A stretch of DNA of 64,000 nt from a bacterium BMS3Bbin14 (GCA_002897615.1 BDTX01000021.1:1-64000); one strand, 5' to 3'; counted from the first letter of the stretch, positions 9,351-18,938 are shown. Translations and numbers: made by a program. Notes: a model not told the origin generated them from the sequence alone.

Positions 9351-10988
9351 ATGATCAATGTATTGAATGTTGCTCTCTCTTATGGCAAGAGGGTTATTTT
9401 TAAAGACGTCAATATCAAGTTCACCCCTGGCAACTGCTACGGGCTTATCGGCGCCAACGGTGCCGGGAAAACGACTTTTCTGAAAATCCTCGCCGGCGAG
9501 ATCGAGCCGGACAAGGGGGATATCGGGGTCGGCGCCGGGCAGCGCATCGCCGTGCTGCAGCAGGACCACTTCGCCTTTGACGAGGAGACCGTCTTAAATA
9601 CCGTCATCATGGGACACGACCGGATGTGGCAGGTTATGGCCGAGCGGGACGCCCTCTACGCCAAGGCCGATTTTTCCGAGGCGGACGGGATCCGCAGCGG
9701 CGAGCTGGAGGCCGAATTCGACGAGATGAACGGCTATGAGGCCGAGCCTGAGGCAGCGATGCTCCTCAACGGTCTCGGCATAGCCGAAGAGCTGCTCCAG
9801 AAGAAGATGAAGGAGCTTGAGGGCGGCGACAAGGTGCGGGTTCTGCTCGCCCAGGCCCTCTTCGGCAATCCCGACATCCTCCTGCTGGATGAACCGACTA
9901 ACCACCTGGACCTGGCCTCCATCACCTGGCTGGAGGAATTCCTCGGGCGGTTCCGGAATACCGTCATCCTCGTCTCCCATGACCGTCACTTCCTCAACCA
10001 GGTCTGCACCCACGTAGCGGACATCGACTTCGGGCGGATTCGAGTGTATGTGGGGAACTACGACTTCTGGTACCAGGCGAGCCAGTTGCACCTGAAGCAG
10101 AGACAGAACGAAAACAAAAAGACCACCGCCAAGGCTGACGAACTGAAGGCGTTTATTCAGCGTTTCAGCTCCAATGCCTCCAAGGCCAAGCAGGCGACCG
10201 CGAGAAAAAAGCTCCTCGAGAAACTCACCATAGAGGACATGCCCGTCTCTTCGAGGAAATACCCGTACATCGTTTTCAAGCCCGAGCGGCCGTGCGGTGA
10301 TATCATCCTGGAGATACAGGGGCTCTGTAAAAAGATCGATGGCGTTGCGGTCCTGAACGACCTGAACCTCACCGTCAACAAGGGGGACAAGATCGCCTTT
10401 GTCGGCAGCGACAGCCTGGCCAAGACCACCCTTTTCCAGATTCTCGCCGGCGAGATGGAGCCGGACAGCGGCGGCTACCGTTGGGGAGTGACCATCGGTA
10501 CCGCCTATTTTCCGAAAGAGAACAACTCCTACTTCAACAATGACCTGAACCTGATCGAGTGGCTGCGCCAGTTCGCGCCGGCCGCCGAAGGAGAGAGTTT
10601 CGCCAGGGGATTTCTCGGCAAGATGCTTTTTTCCGGGGAAGAGGCCCTGAAGAGGACCAGTGTCCTCTCCGGGGGCGAGCGGGTCCGCTGCATGCTGTCC
10701 AGAATGATGCTGACCGGCGCCAACGCCCTGATCCTCGACGAGCCCACCAACCACCTCGACCTGGAATCCATCATGGCCCTGAACAACGGTCTCATTGCCT
10801 TTTCCGAAGTGGTACTCTTTTCTTCTCATGATCACGAATTCGTCTCCACCGTGGCGAACCGGATCGTTGAGATTACTCCGGCCGGGGTCATCGACCAGAT
10901 GATGGGGTTTGATGAATACCTTGAAAATGTTGAAGTGGCGCAGCTTAAGGGGAATAGCGTCAATGCCGTAACCGTTCACGCCGCCTAG
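9351..10988 (+). CDS. ABC-F family ATPase, YbiT-like
   Basis: The 545-residue protein has two ABC ATPase domains joined by the charged ABC-F linker (residues about 240-310) and no membrane segments. ABC-F proteins act on the ribosome, in the exit-site region, to modulate elongation or relieve stalling or antibiotic action. Domain 1 has Walker A GANGAGKTT (about 34-42), signature LEGGD and Walker B ILLLDEPTNHLD. Domain 2 has signature LSGGE and LILDEPTNHLD, but its Walker A is altered to GSDSLAKTT. The ending (EITPAGVIDQMMGFDEYL) and linker resemble E. coli YbiT. It is a single gene with start ATG behind AAGGAA. Confidence 0.92.
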   Translation: MINVLNVALSYGKRVIFKDVNIKFTPGNCYGLIGANGAGKTTFLKILAGEIEPDKGDIGVGAGQRIAVLQQDHFAFDEETVLNTVIMGHDRMWQVMAERDALYAKADFSEADGIRSGELEAEFDEMNGYEAEPEAAMLLNGLGIAEELLQKKMKELEGGDKVRVLLAQALFGNPDILLLDEPTNHLDLASITWLEEFLGRFRNTVILVSHDRHFLNQVCTHVADIDFGRIRVYVGNYDFWYQASQLHLKQRQNENKKTTAKADELKAFIQRFSSNASKAKQATARKKLLEKLTIEDMPVSSRKYPYIVFKPERPCGDIILEIQGLCKKIDGVAVLNDLNLTVNKGDKIAFVGSDSLAKTTLFQILAGEMEPDSGGYRWGVTIGTAYFPKENNSYFNNDLNLIEWLRQFAPAAEGESFARGFLGKMLFSGEEALKRTSVLSGGERVRCMLSRMMLTGANALILDEPTNHLDLESIMALNNGLIAFSEVVLFSSHDHEFVSTVANRIVEITPAGVIDQMMGFDEYLENVEVAQLKGNSVNAVTVHAA

Positions 10989-11191
10989 GCGGGGAAATAC
11001 CGGTTCAGGGAAGCGCCGGCCGGTCCGATGCGCGGAGCCGGCAAGGTCTTGCTGAAAACGACTGCGCGGGCAGCGGGCAGCAGGAAAGAGTTGCCGCTGC
11101 CGCTCCGGACCGGTATGATCCGAGCCATATGCCGGGGCTCCGGCCCCGTTGAACGCTTCAGTCAATCACCCATGCGCCACAGGTAAAACGG

Positions 11192-12844
11192 TTGCATTAC
11201 CATCTCATTACCCTGAATTGTCGTTATTCTCACTCCTGCCTGGCCCTGTTTTATCTTCGTAACGCGCTGGAACGGCACCTGCCGGGCTGCCGGGTCGGCA
11301 TGAGCCAGCTGACTATCAATGATCCCTATTACGATACCCTGCTGCGCCTCTCCGGCAATGAGGCCGAGGCCTTGTTTTTTTCAGTGTATATCTGGAACGG
11401 TGCCTATGTCTCTCGCCTGGTCCGCGACCTGGCCCGTGTCCGGCCCGACCTGCCCATTATCCTGGGCGGCCCCCAGGCCCCGGTCCTTGCCGGCCTGACG
11501 GACCGGTGTACTATCATCCACGGAGAAATCGAGGGCGTGGCTGACTCTTTTTACACCGATTTGCAGCAGGGACGGTTGCGCCCGGCTTACCGGGCCGTGT
11601 CCGGCCGCCCCTTTTTTTCCCCGTATCGGCCGCAGGATTTTGCCGGGTTCCTGGCAAATCGCCAGATTTACTATGAGTCATCCAGGGGCTGCCCGTTTTT
11701 CTGCTCCTATTGCCTCTCTTCGGTGAAACACGGCGTTTTTCACAAGGAAATCGAAACGGTACGGCACGAGCTGGCGGACATCCTGGAGCAGCGACCGGTG
11801 ATCATCAAGTTCATCGACCGGACCTTTAACGACGATCCGCACCGGGCCCTGGCCATCTGGCGTTTTCTTGCCGCCAGGCCCGTCGGCACCCGGTTTCATT
11901 TCGAGATAGCGCCGGACCGGTTTACCGGGGAGATGTTCGCTTTTCTGGCAACCGTGCCGCCAGATCTCTTTCAGTTTGAAATCGGCATCCAGTCCACCGA
12001 CCCGGAGACGCTGGCCGCCGTCAACCGCAAGATGGACGTAGAGCTGGCAGCGGCCAATATCCGCAGGCTGGTGCGCCTCGATTCCATTCATCTGCATGTC
12101 GACCTGATTCTCGGGCTGCCCCGTGATACCGCGGAGAGTTTTCGCCGTTCCTTCAATCGGGTCTTTGAACTCGAACCCCATCATATTCAAATGGGCCAGC
12201 TCAAGGTCCTGCCGGAAACGGCGATCAGAAACGAGGCGGAGAACTTCGGGATCATCTACTGTGAACAGCCGCCCTACGAGGTGCTGGCCACCCGCTGGCT
12301 GGATCACCGGACCATCGGCCATCTGCACGCCTTGGGCGAGTGCGTGGAGGCTTTTTACAATAACCGCTTTTTTCGTTCGTTATGGCGTTATATCCTGAAC
12401 CGCCGGGAGGAGCCCTTTCTTTTTTTCCAGGCCTTGCTGGCAACCGCCAAAGAACATGGTTTCTTCGAACTGGCCCGGACGCCGGAACTGCTGACCCGCA
12501 TCCTGTGCGAACTGGCGGCCGGGCGGCCCGACCGGGAACTGCTGCTGGAGCTGCTGCGCTACGATTGGCTGCGCTGCGGCCATCGCCTGCCGCCCCGATA
12601 CCTGGACCCGACACCGGCCTGCGACATCCGCGCTGAAATGCGGAAAAAACTGCCGCAAAATTATGCCGGCCTGTTCACCTATCGGGACCGGGACGAATTC
12701 TTAAAGCAGAGGTCGTTCCTCCGCTTGTCCGGCGCCGCCCTGCGGGAGATCGGCCTGAGTCGCAGCGGCCGGGCCGGCACCGTCTGTTTTCTGCCGGAAC
12801 AGACCGCCGGGGTTATCAAGCACAGCCGGGCAGTCCTGCTATAA
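11192..12844 (+). CDS. B12-binding radical SAM protein (DUF4080 type)
   Basis: The 550-residue protein has an N-terminal cobalamin-binding Rossmann-like domain (about 1-130, with LPIILGGPQAP), a radical SAM core with SSRGCPFFCSYCLSS (about 168, the CxxxCxxC that holds the 4Fe-4S cluster) and a C-terminal region of the DUF4080 kind. Members of this group are anaerobic radical methylases or related enzymes, with substrates mostly unknown. The start is a TTG at 11192 behind ACAGG; the nearby ATG leads to an immediate stop. The stop codon at 12842-12844 lies at the edge of a repeat C copy. Confidence 0.85.
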   Translation: MHYHLITLNCRYSHSCLALFYLRNALERHLPGCRVGMSQLTINDPYYDTLLRLSGNEAEALFFSVYIWNGAYVSRLVRDLARVRPDLPIILGGPQAPVLAGLTDRCTIIHGEIEGVADSFYTDLQQGRLRPAYRAVSGRPFFSPYRPQDFAGFLANRQIYYESSRGCPFFCSYCLSSVKHGVFHKEIETVRHELADILEQRPVIIKFIDRTFNDDPHRALAIWRFLAARPVGTRFHFEIAPDRFTGEMFAFLATVPPDLFQFEIGIQSTDPETLAAVNRKMDVELAAANIRRLVRLDSIHLHVDLILGLPRDTAESFRRSFNRVFELEPHHIQMGQLKVLPETAIRNEAENFGIIYCEQPPYEVLATRWLDHRTIGHLHALGECVEAFYNNRFFRSLWRYILNRREEPFLFFQALLATAKEHGFFELARTPELLTRILCELAAGRPDRELLLELLRYDWLRCGHRLPPRYLDPTPACDIRAEMRKKLPQNYAGLFTYRDRDEFLKQRSFLRLSGAALREIGLSRSGRAGTVCFLPEQTAGVIKHSRAVLL

Positions 12845-12968
12845 GCCGCCACCGGCACCCCATCTTTACGCGGTCGCTCCCGTCCTCCGCATAGAATGAC
12901 TACCGGAGTCTCCCTGCGGTCGCTTCCTGCGAACGGAAGCGACTACGCAAATCTGTAGCATCAGAGGA
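12843..12968 (+). repeat. Repeat C, nearly full length
   Basis: The sequence begins (A)TAAGCCGCCACCGGCACCCC, continues with TTTACGCGGTCGCTCCCG, and ends with GCGAACGGAAGCGACTACG and AAATCTGTAGC. The same blocks appear in inverse order at 43628-43735. The copy overlaps the stop codon of the radical SAM gene. The right end is degraded and no target duplication is visible. Confidence 0.6.
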
Positions 12969-13037
12969 AGTGGGGGAATAATCACGGATTAAGGATGGAA
13001 ACAGAAACGACAAGGAAACTGGGAATCAGGGTTCGGA

Positions 13038-13112
13038 TGGTGGGCGATACTGGGATCGAACCAGTGACCCCTGCCGTGTGAAGGCAGTGCTCTCCCGCTG
13101 AGCTAATCGCCC
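13038..13112 (-). tRNA. tRNA-Val (anticodon CAC)
   Basis: Read on the minus strand, a 75-nt cloverleaf starts GGGCGATTAGCTCAGC and ends ATCGCCCACCA, with the CCA encoded. The anticodon stem CTGCC/GGCAG encloses the loop TTCACAC, giving anticodon CAC, which reads GUG valine codons. The T arm contains GGTTCGATCCC. All stems pair fully. Confidence 0.97.
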
Positions 13113-13225
13113 GACCCGAAATCACAACTTGTTAAATTAGTGCATTCCTCCGGCGTCGTCAACAGCAGAGAGCACTACCGGCACTTTTCTCGTCCCGCTC
13201 TTCCGGCTTAAGGGCTTGCGCAAGA

Positions 13226-13260
13226 CAAAAAAAAACCCCGCAACATGCGGGGTTTTTTTA
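13226..13260. terminator. Bidirectional intrinsic terminator
   Basis: The stem CCCCGC/GCGGGG with loop AACAT is flanked by a run of nine A on one side and seven T on the other, so it can stop transcription in both directions. It lies between tRNA-Val and the cold-shock gene and would serve the latter, which is read toward it. Confidence 0.9.
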
Positions 13261-13362
13261 TTTATTTACTTCGGGGGTGCAAATAAATAAGGCATCGTTT
13301 CCGTCCCCTCGATCGGGGGCGAATTACAAAGGCTTTATTGATTGCACCCTTTTACAGCATGC

Positions 13363-13563
13363 TTACAGGGTGACAACATTTGCGGCTGCCGGACCCTTCT
13401 GACCATCAACCAGATCAAATTTGACGCGTGCACCTTCTTCCAGGGATTTGAAACCTTGTGCCTGGATTGCTGAGTGGTGGACGAAAACATCTTTGCCGCC
13501 GTCCTGCTCAATAAAGCCAAACCCTTTGGAATCATTAAACCATTTTACTGTTCCTTCTGCCAT
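13363..13563 (-). CDS. Cold-shock protein, CspA family
   Basis: The 66-residue product has the single cold-shock OB-fold with both RNA-binding motifs: KGFGFI (RNP1, residues about 13-18) and VFVHHSAI (RNP2, about 27-34). It starts MAEGTVKWF. The start at 13563 is chosen because AAGGAG lies 8 bases upstream and the family begins here; the frame stays open for 13 further codons upstream but without family similarity. Such proteins bind single-stranded RNA and act as RNA chaperones. It appears monocistronic, ending before the bidirectional terminator. Confidence 0.97.
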   Translation of the reverse strand: MAEGTVKWFNDSKGFGFIEQDGGKDVFVHHSAIQAQGFKSLEEGARVKFDLVDGQKGPAAANVVTL

Positions 13564-14311
13564 TTTACTACTCCTTTGTACTGGGTCCCAGATGGTGACC
13601 ACTTTTTAATAGAACCGGATTAAAATGCATAATCCGGCTTGCAGTTTGGTTGCCCAAACTGAACTGTACCCCTGTTGGAAAGAGCCGGAACGCCCAAGTC
13701 AAACAACCTGAGCCAGCGGGATCCGCCCTTGCCTCCTCGGCAGCGGCAGACTTTCTTTCTTACTGGCGTTTCTTTAAATTTTATTATGAAGACTTCGTTT
13801 TTTTTCGCTGCCTTGCCGCGCTGGCCGCGTTTTTTTCAAAGCGGGTACCGGCGAGGCGGCCGAGATATTTTTCTGTTTTTTTTTATTGATCAGGGGAAAT
13901 AATTTGGATTGCTGCTCGGGATAGTGACTCGACTGAACAAAGCTGATTACGGCCTGAGCCGTATTGCTTCTTCATTTCCCTGCCGGTTTTAATGCGACGC
14001 CCCGGCGGGAAAGAGCAAAGACTTACCTGCGGTGCGGTCCTCTCTTTTTCTATAGATCGGTATATTATTATATGGAAGTCTGCCGAGATAAGGTCTCCGG
14101 CCGGTTCTCCTTGATAAGCGATCAGCAAAGACTTTAACGGCATCGAACAACACAAGGAAACACGGCAAGGGCCTGATGGAGAAAAGAATATGCTTAAACC
14201 TGAATAAATTTTTAATCAATGTCAATAGACAGCATCTCTCCCGGGATGTCAATAAAAAAAAGCGGACCGGTATCAAACCCGGCCGGGTGCTTACGCGGAT
14301 TCAAGGTATTA

Positions 14312-14349
14312 CCCGGATCCGCGGGCGTTCGAAAACGGTGCGGAGCAGG
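14312..14349 (+). repeat. Left-end fragment of element A in a gene-free stretch
   Basis: The interval 13564-14351 holds no gene I can support; it includes the leader of the cold-shock gene. Near its right side CCCGGATCCGCGGGCGTTCG and AAAACGGTGCGGAG match the first 35 bases of element A. An inverted CGCGGATTCAAGG lies just upstream at 14295-14307. The rest of the element is missing. Confidence 0.6.
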
Positions 14350-14351
14350 TA

Positions 14352-15494
14352 TTAATCAAGGGTGCCGCGGTAACGTTTCAGGCCGATGGTCAGGGCGACA
14401 ACAAGAAAAGCCATGATGGGCCAGAGGTGGGGGAGGATCTGCTCAAAGGAGTTGCCCTTGAGGAGAATGCCCCGGACAATTCGCAGGTAATGAGTGAGGG
14501 GGAGGATCTCGCCGACCCGCTGGGCCCAGGCCGGCATGCCGCGGAAGGGAAACATGAACCCGGAAAGCAGGATCGACGGCAGGAAGAAGAAAAAGGCCAT
14601 CTGCACGGCCTGCAGTTGATTCCGGGCCAAGGTGGAAAAGGTCAGGCCGACACCGAGGTTGGCGGCGATAAACAGCAGGGAGGCGGCGAGCAGGAGAGAG
14701 AGACTGCCGATCAGCGGCACCCCGAAGAGAAAGCGGCCGGCGAGCAGGATGACCCCCATCTGCACGTAACCGACGACAATATAAGGGATGATCTTGCCGA
14801 TCATGACCTCCATCGGTTTGACCGGGGTGGAGAGCAGGTTTTCCATGGTGCCCCGTTCCCGTTCCCTGGTTATGGCCAGCGCCGTGATGATGACCAGGGT
14901 CATGGTCAACACCACGCCCATCAGGCCGGGGACGATATTGTACTGAGTTATGGCCTCGGGGTTAAAGCGGCGGTGAAGGATGACCTCCAGGGGCGCGCCT
15001 TGCCGGCGCAGGTAACGCAATGGTCCGGCAAGGTCGCGGGCCAGGGCCTGCCCGGCAATAAGACGAAAGGCCGCCAGGGCATTGCTCGTGGCCGCCGGGT
15101 CGGTGGCGTCGGCGGTCAGCAGCAGGGCCGGCTTTTCCCCGCGGACCAGGCGGCGGGAGAATTGTTGCGGGATGTCGAGGACGAACTGGACCTCGCCGTT
15201 TTCGATAAGCCGGTCGGCTTCCTCTTCGCCGGCCACGGTTTTGACCACCTGGAAGTACTCGCTGTTTTGCATGGCGGCAATAATGGTCCGGGAGAAGACA
15301 CCGTGATCCGCGGCCAGGATCACGGTCGGCAGGTGCTTGGGATTCGAATTGATGGCAAAGCCGAAAATGATCATCTGCAGAATCGGGATGCCGATCATCA
15401 TGGCCAGGGTCACCCGGTCCCGTCTCATCTGGACGAACTCCTTGCCGACAATGGCATTGAACCGTTTGAATGAAAAGAAATCGGCGGCAAACAT
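14352..15494 (-). CDS. ABC-2 type transporter permease (YbhR/YhhJ-like)
   Basis: The 380-residue protein has one N-terminal membrane segment (about residues 28-48), a large extracytoplasmic loop (about 50-180) and five C-terminal membrane segments, the layout of ABC-2 drug/polymer exporters of the YbhS/YbhR group. The motif RERERGTMENLLSTPVKPMEVMIGK lies before the second segment. It is the last gene of a three-gene operon (membrane-fusion lipoprotein, ATPase, permease), one base after the ATPase stop. The complex probably exports a drug or other amphiphile across the envelope. Only one permease is present, so it would act as a homodimer. Confidence 0.9.
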   Translation of the reverse strand: MFAADFFSFKRFNAIVGKEFVQMRRDRVTLAMMIGIPILQMIIFGFAINSNPKHLPTVILAADHGVFSRTIIAAMQNSEYFQVVKTVAGEEEADRLIENGEVQFVLDIPQQFSRRLVRGEKPALLLTADATDPAATSNALAAFRLIAGQALARDLAGPLRYLRRQGAPLEVILHRRFNPEAITQYNIVPGLMGVVLTMTLVIITALAITRERERGTMENLLSTPVKPMEVMIGKIIPYIVVGYVQMGVILLAGRFLFGVPLIGSLSLLLAASLLFIAANLGVGLTFSTLARNQLQAVQMAFFFFLPSILLSGFMFPFRGMPAWAQRVGEILPLTHYLRIVRGILLKGNSFEQILPHLWPIMAFLVVALTIGLKRYRGTLD

Positions 15495-15495
15495 G

Positions 15496-16416
15496 TCACT
15501 GCGCCTCGCGTTGCTGCATCAGGCTGATAAAGACCTCCTCGAGGTTGGCATCGATTTGTTGCCAGAGATATTTTCCGTTCATCAAGGGCCGGAGGCTTGC
15601 TGCCAGCAGTTCCGGGTCATGACCGCTGACATGCAGGGTATTGCCGAAGGGCACCACCTGCTCCACCCCGGCCAGTAATTTGAGCTGCGGTGTCAGCATG
15701 TGGACGTTATCGCCGGACACCGACCAGGTCTTCAGGCCGGAAGAGGCGATCACCTCCCCGGCGGTACCCGCCACCAGGAGATTGCCGTAGGCGAGATAGG
15801 CAAGGCGGTGACAACGTTCGGCTTCTTCCATATAGTGGGTGCTGATCAGGGAGGTGACGCCCTGGCCGGCCAGGTCGTAGATATCGTCCCAGAAATCATG
15901 CCGGGCCTTGGGATCGACCCCGGCCGTCGGCTCATCAAGGAGCAGCAGGCGCGGCCGGTGCAGCAGGCAGGCGGTCAGGGCGAGGCGCTGTTTCCAGCCG
16001 CCCGACAGGGTGCCGGCCAGCTGGTCGGCAAAACGGTCCATGCCCATACGTTCGATGATCTCGGCCACCTGCGACCGCACGTTCCGGAGTCGATAAACCC
16101 GAGCCATGAAATTGAGATTTTCCCGGACGCTGAGATCCTCGTACAGGCTGAAGCGTTGGGCCATGTAGCCGACAAGCGGTTTGATTTTTTCCGCCTGCTT
16201 CAGGATGTCAAAACCGAGGCAGACGCCGCTGCCGGAATCAGGCCGCAAAAGACCGCACAACATGCGGATGAAGGTGGTCTTGCCGCTGCCGTTGGGCCCG
16301 AGAAAACCGTAGATCTCGCCGGGCATAATTTGCAGTGACAGGTTGTTGATCACGGTTTTGCCGCCAAAGGACTTGACCAGGTCCCGGACATCGATAACAG
16401 GGGCAGCTTCAGGCAT
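15496..16416 (-). CDS. ABC transporter ATP-binding protein
   Basis: This is a single nucleotide-binding domain of 306 residues. Walker A is GPNGSGKTT (about 39-47), the signature region is LSGGWKQRLALTACLLHRP, Walker B is LLLLDEPTAGVD and the switch His is in ISTHYMEEAE. The DrrA/CcmA-like C-terminal extension (about 220-300) is typical of exporters. It powers the permease encoded immediately downstream. Its start overlaps the end of the HlyD-family gene by 8 bases, which suggests coupled translation. E. coli YbhF has two such domains in one chain; this protein has one. Confidence 0.95.
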   Translation of the reverse strand: MPEAAPVIDVRDLVKSFGGKTVINNLSLQIMPGEIYGFLGPNGSGKTTFIRMLCGLLRPDSGSGVCLGFDILKQAEKIKPLVGYMAQRFSLYEDLSVRENLNFMARVYRLRNVRSQVAEIIERMGMDRFADQLAGTLSGGWKQRLALTACLLHRPRLLLLDEPTAGVDPKARHDFWDDIYDLAGQGVTSLISTHYMEEAERCHRLAYLAYGNLLVAGTAGEVIASSGLKTWSVSGDNVHMLTPQLKLLAGVEQVVPFGNTLHVSGHDPELLAASLRPLMNGKYLWQQIDANLEEVFISLMQQREAQ

Positions 16417-17461
16417 CGGATCTCAGCGGCCGGACGTTTACCGGCTGGCCGGGATGCAGGGCAACGGCGTCTTTCGGGGCCGGCCGGGCCTCGATCATGA
16501 AGACCAGGTGGGAGCGCGTCTCCAGGCTGTAAATGACCGGCGGCGTGTATTCGGCCCGGGGAGAGATATACGAGATAGTCGCCTGACAGGGTTTTGTCGC
16601 GCCGTCGAACCGGATCGCTACCTTTTGACCGAGAGCAAGGGTGCCGAGGACCTTTTCCGGGACGAAAAAACGGATTTTGATGTTGCCGGGCGGCAGGATG
16701 CTGACCACCGGGTAAGCGGCGGGAACGAATTCGCCCACCACGTAAAAGGTGTCGAAGACCAGGCCCGCCTGCGGCGCGGCCTGACTTTTTTCTTCCAGGC
16801 GCCAGCGCGCCTGGTGCACGTGTTCCCGCGCCGCCCGGACGTCGGCGCGGGCGGCCTTGATCTCATCGACGCGGGCGCCGAGGCGGGCTGTCTGCAGTTC
16901 GGCATCGAGCTGGGCCAGGGCCGCCGCATTACGCTCCATGTTCGTCCGCGTCCGGTCAAGCGCCTCCCTGGCAATAACATTTTGCCGCAACAGGGTTTGG
17001 CGCCGTGCAAACTCGATGCGGGACAGGTTATAGGCGGCCTGCGCCTGAGCCCGCTTGGCCTTGATTGCGGCAAGCTCGGTGGGCCGCAGGCCCTTGGCGA
17101 GATCGGCCAGCCTGTTTTCCGCCCGGAGCAGGCCCTGTTCCGCCTCGGAAAGCGCGGCGGCTTCATAGGTCTGATCAAGGGAAAAAAGCGGATCGCCCCT
17201 GGCCACTCTCATGCCCCGGCTGACTGCCAGTGATACCAGTTGACCGGCGAAGGGGGAAGAGACCCGGAGATATTCTCCTTCAACATAGCCCTGAAAGGAA
17301 ACACGGTGCTCTTTGGTGCAGCCCGGGACGATCAGGACAAAAAAGAGCAGCAGGCACGAGAGAACCGTGCCGAAGGGGATGACTGACCGGGAATGCGGCG
17401 CGGGAATCCCGGTTGACATTATCGAAATCTTTTTGGCTGAATCTTGCATCATCCTGTACAA
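16409..17461 (-). CDS. HlyD-family membrane fusion protein, probable lipoprotein
   Basis: The 350-residue periplasmic adaptor has an N-terminal hydrophobic stretch ending FVLIVPGC (Cys at about residue 48), a plausible lipid attachment site. It then has a lipoyl-like half (FQGYVEGEYLRVSSPFAGQL), a long alpha-helical hairpin (about 95-215, rich in Ala, Arg, Glu) and the second lipoyl/beta-barrel half. It links the inner-membrane ABC pump to an outer-membrane channel, which is not encoded nearby. It is the first gene of the exporter operon. Translation may begin at the first ATG (17461) or a few codons later. Confidence 0.88.
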   Translation of the reverse strand: MYRMMQDSAKKISIMSTGIPAPHSRSVIPFGTVLSCLLLFFVLIVPGCTKEHRVSFQGYVEGEYLRVSSPFAGQLVSLAVSRGMRVARGDPLFSLDQTYEAAALSEAEQGLLRAENRLADLAKGLRPTELAAIKAKRAQAQAAYNLSRIEFARRQTLLRQNVIAREALDRTRTNMERNAAALAQLDAELQTARLGARVDEIKAARADVRAAREHVHQARWRLEEKSQAAPQAGLVFDTFYVVGEFVPAAYPVVSILPPGNIKIRFFVPEKVLGTLALGQKVAIRFDGATKPCQATISYISPRAEYTPPVIYSLETRSHLVFMIEARPAPKDAVALHPGQPVNVRPLRSDA

Positions 17462-17618
17462 CTCAGTATTCTAAAAAGAAAATATCAAAAAAAATCGAAA
17501 GATGCCAATAAAACCGGAGCGGCGGTGGAAAAAGGTTCGTTTGAGACAAGGGGGAGGGCGTTGGTGTTGCCAGGCCGAAGTGAAGAGGATTTCGTTGCAG
17601 GAGACAGGCAGTGTCAGT

Positions 17619-17690
17619 CCAGAAACGAGGATTATTTTTTGAGCATAACGCAGAGATCGGGCAAAAAGACCGTTTCTGGATGGGCACTAG
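17619..17690 (+). repeat. Repeat D, hairpin-forming, upstream of the flavoprotein gene
   Basis: Perfect inverted arms CCAGAAACG (17619-17627) and CGTTTCTGG (17671-17679) enclose TTTTTTGAGCATAACGC and GAGATCGGGCAAAAAG. Close relatives occur at 42440-42680 (interrupted by element B) and, more weakly, at 52866-52930. The element ends a few bases before the next start codon, so it would sit in the leader RNA. It could be a mobile remnant or a structured leader. Confidence 0.65.
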
Positions 17691-17693
17691 GTA

Positions 17694-18938
17694 ATGGCTG
17701 ACCGCAGGGTGGTGGTGGTCGGCGGCGGGGCCGCGGGGTTGATGGCGGCCGGGCAGGCGGCCCTGGGCGGCGCCGAGACGCTTTTACTGGAAAAGATGCA
17801 GCGGCCCGGCCGCAAGATCTGCATCACCGGCAAGGGCCGCTGCAACATAACCAATGTTGCACAACTTCATGACTTCATAAATCATTTTGGCCCAACAGGC
17901 CGCTTTCTGCACCAGGCCTTTTCCCGTTTTTTTGCGCCTGAGCTCATGGATTTCTTCACAGAGATCGGCCTTGACCTGGTGACCGAAAGGGGCGGCCGCG
18001 TCTTTCCGGCCTCCGGCAAGGCGCCCGATGTCCTGGCGGTTTTTCTTGCATGGCTGAAACGTTGTGGTGTCCGGGTCAAAAAAGCCGCTGTTGTCGACTC
18101 CCTGGTTATAAGTGACGGGCGAATCAGCGGCGTGATCTGCCATGGCGGAAAAATTCCCTGCGATGCCGTCATCCTGGCCACGGGCGGGGCCTCTTATCCG
18201 GCGACCGGCTCAACGGGTGACGGCTACCGGCTGGCGGCATCCGCCGGTCATGTGATCGTGCCGGTCCGGCCGGCCCTGGTCCCGCTTGAGACCTCGGGGA
18301 CGGCGGCGGCGGAGATGGCGGGGCTCAACCTGCGCAACGTCGGCGTCCGGATGTTGGTCGATGGCAAAAAGAGGCGGCAGGCGTTCGGCGAAATGGTTTT
18401 TACGAAATTCGGCCTCACCGGTCCGGTGATCCTGACCTTGAGCGGCGAGGCCGTGGACGCCGTACATGCCGGGCACGAGGTTGTCCTGGCCGTTGATCTC
18501 AAACCGGCCCTGGATGAACAAAAACTTGATGCGCGCCTGCTCCGCGACTTCGCGGCCCGGAGCAAGGAAGAGCTGGGCAGCGTGTTGCGCGGCCTGCTGC
18601 CGCGGGAGATGGTACCGGTGTGTCTCCGGCATGCCGGGATTCCTGCGTCCTGCCCGGCCGGCCAGGTGAGCGCGCAGCAGCGCCGGCGTCTGCGAACCTG
18701 GCTCAAGGATTTCCGGCTGCAGGTTACCGGTCACCGGCCGTTCAGCGAGGCCATTATAACCGCCGGGGGAGTCGACACCCGGGAGGTCGATCCCCGGACC
18801 ATGGAATCACGCAAAACAAAAGGTCTTTTCATCGTTGGGGAACTGCTTGACATCCAGGCCGATACCGGCGGCTATAATCTGCAGGCCGCGTTTTCAACGG
18901 GCTGGCTTGCCGGGCGTTGCGCGGCCAAGCGCTACTGA
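17694..18938 (+). CDS. HI0933/YhiN-family FAD-dependent oxidoreductase
   Basis: The 414-residue flavoprotein starts with a dinucleotide-binding motif VVVGGGAAGLMAAGQAA (about 6-22) and carries PGRKICITGKGRCNITN (about 41-57), the hallmark of the HI0933/YhiN family. ATGGASYPATGSTGDGY and, near the end, GGVDTREVDPRTMESR and GYNLQAAFSTG are further family motifs. The enzyme is presumed to be an NAD(P)H-dependent oxidoreductase; the physiological substrate is unknown. A hairpin-forming repeat (D) occupies its immediate leader. It is followed 62 bases downstream by a cation efflux gene, possibly in one transcript. Confidence 0.93.
   Translation: MADRRVVVVGGGAAGLMAAGQAALGGAETLLLEKMQRPGRKICITGKGRCNITNVAQLHDFINHFGPTGRFLHQAFSRFFAPELMDFFTEIGLDLVTERGGRVFPASGKAPDVLAVFLAWLKRCGVRVKKAAVVDSLVISDGRISGVICHGGKIPCDAVILATGGASYPATGSTGDGYRLAASAGHVIVPVRPALVPLETSGTAAAEMAGLNLRNVGVRMLVDGKKRRQAFGEMVFTKFGLTGPVILTLSGEAVDAVHAGHEVVLAVDLKPALDEQKLDARLLRDFAARSKEELGSVLRGLLPREMVPVCLRHAGIPASCPAGQVSAQQRRRLRTWLKDFRLQVTGHRPFSEAIITAGGVDTREVDPRTMESRKTKGLFIVGELLDIQADTGGYNLQAAFSTGWLAGRCAAKRY

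Noticed and set aside
9594-11165. Long open frames opposite real genes (also 14427-15473 +, 28575-30527 - and 62533-63495 +)
   Set aside because: They are mirror frames caused by high G+C third positions of the genes on the other strand and show no domain content.
13663-13902. Two overlapping small frames in the 13564-14351 gap
   Set aside because: They lack ribosome-binding sites, have low-complexity Phe/Arg-rich translations and no recognisable motif.
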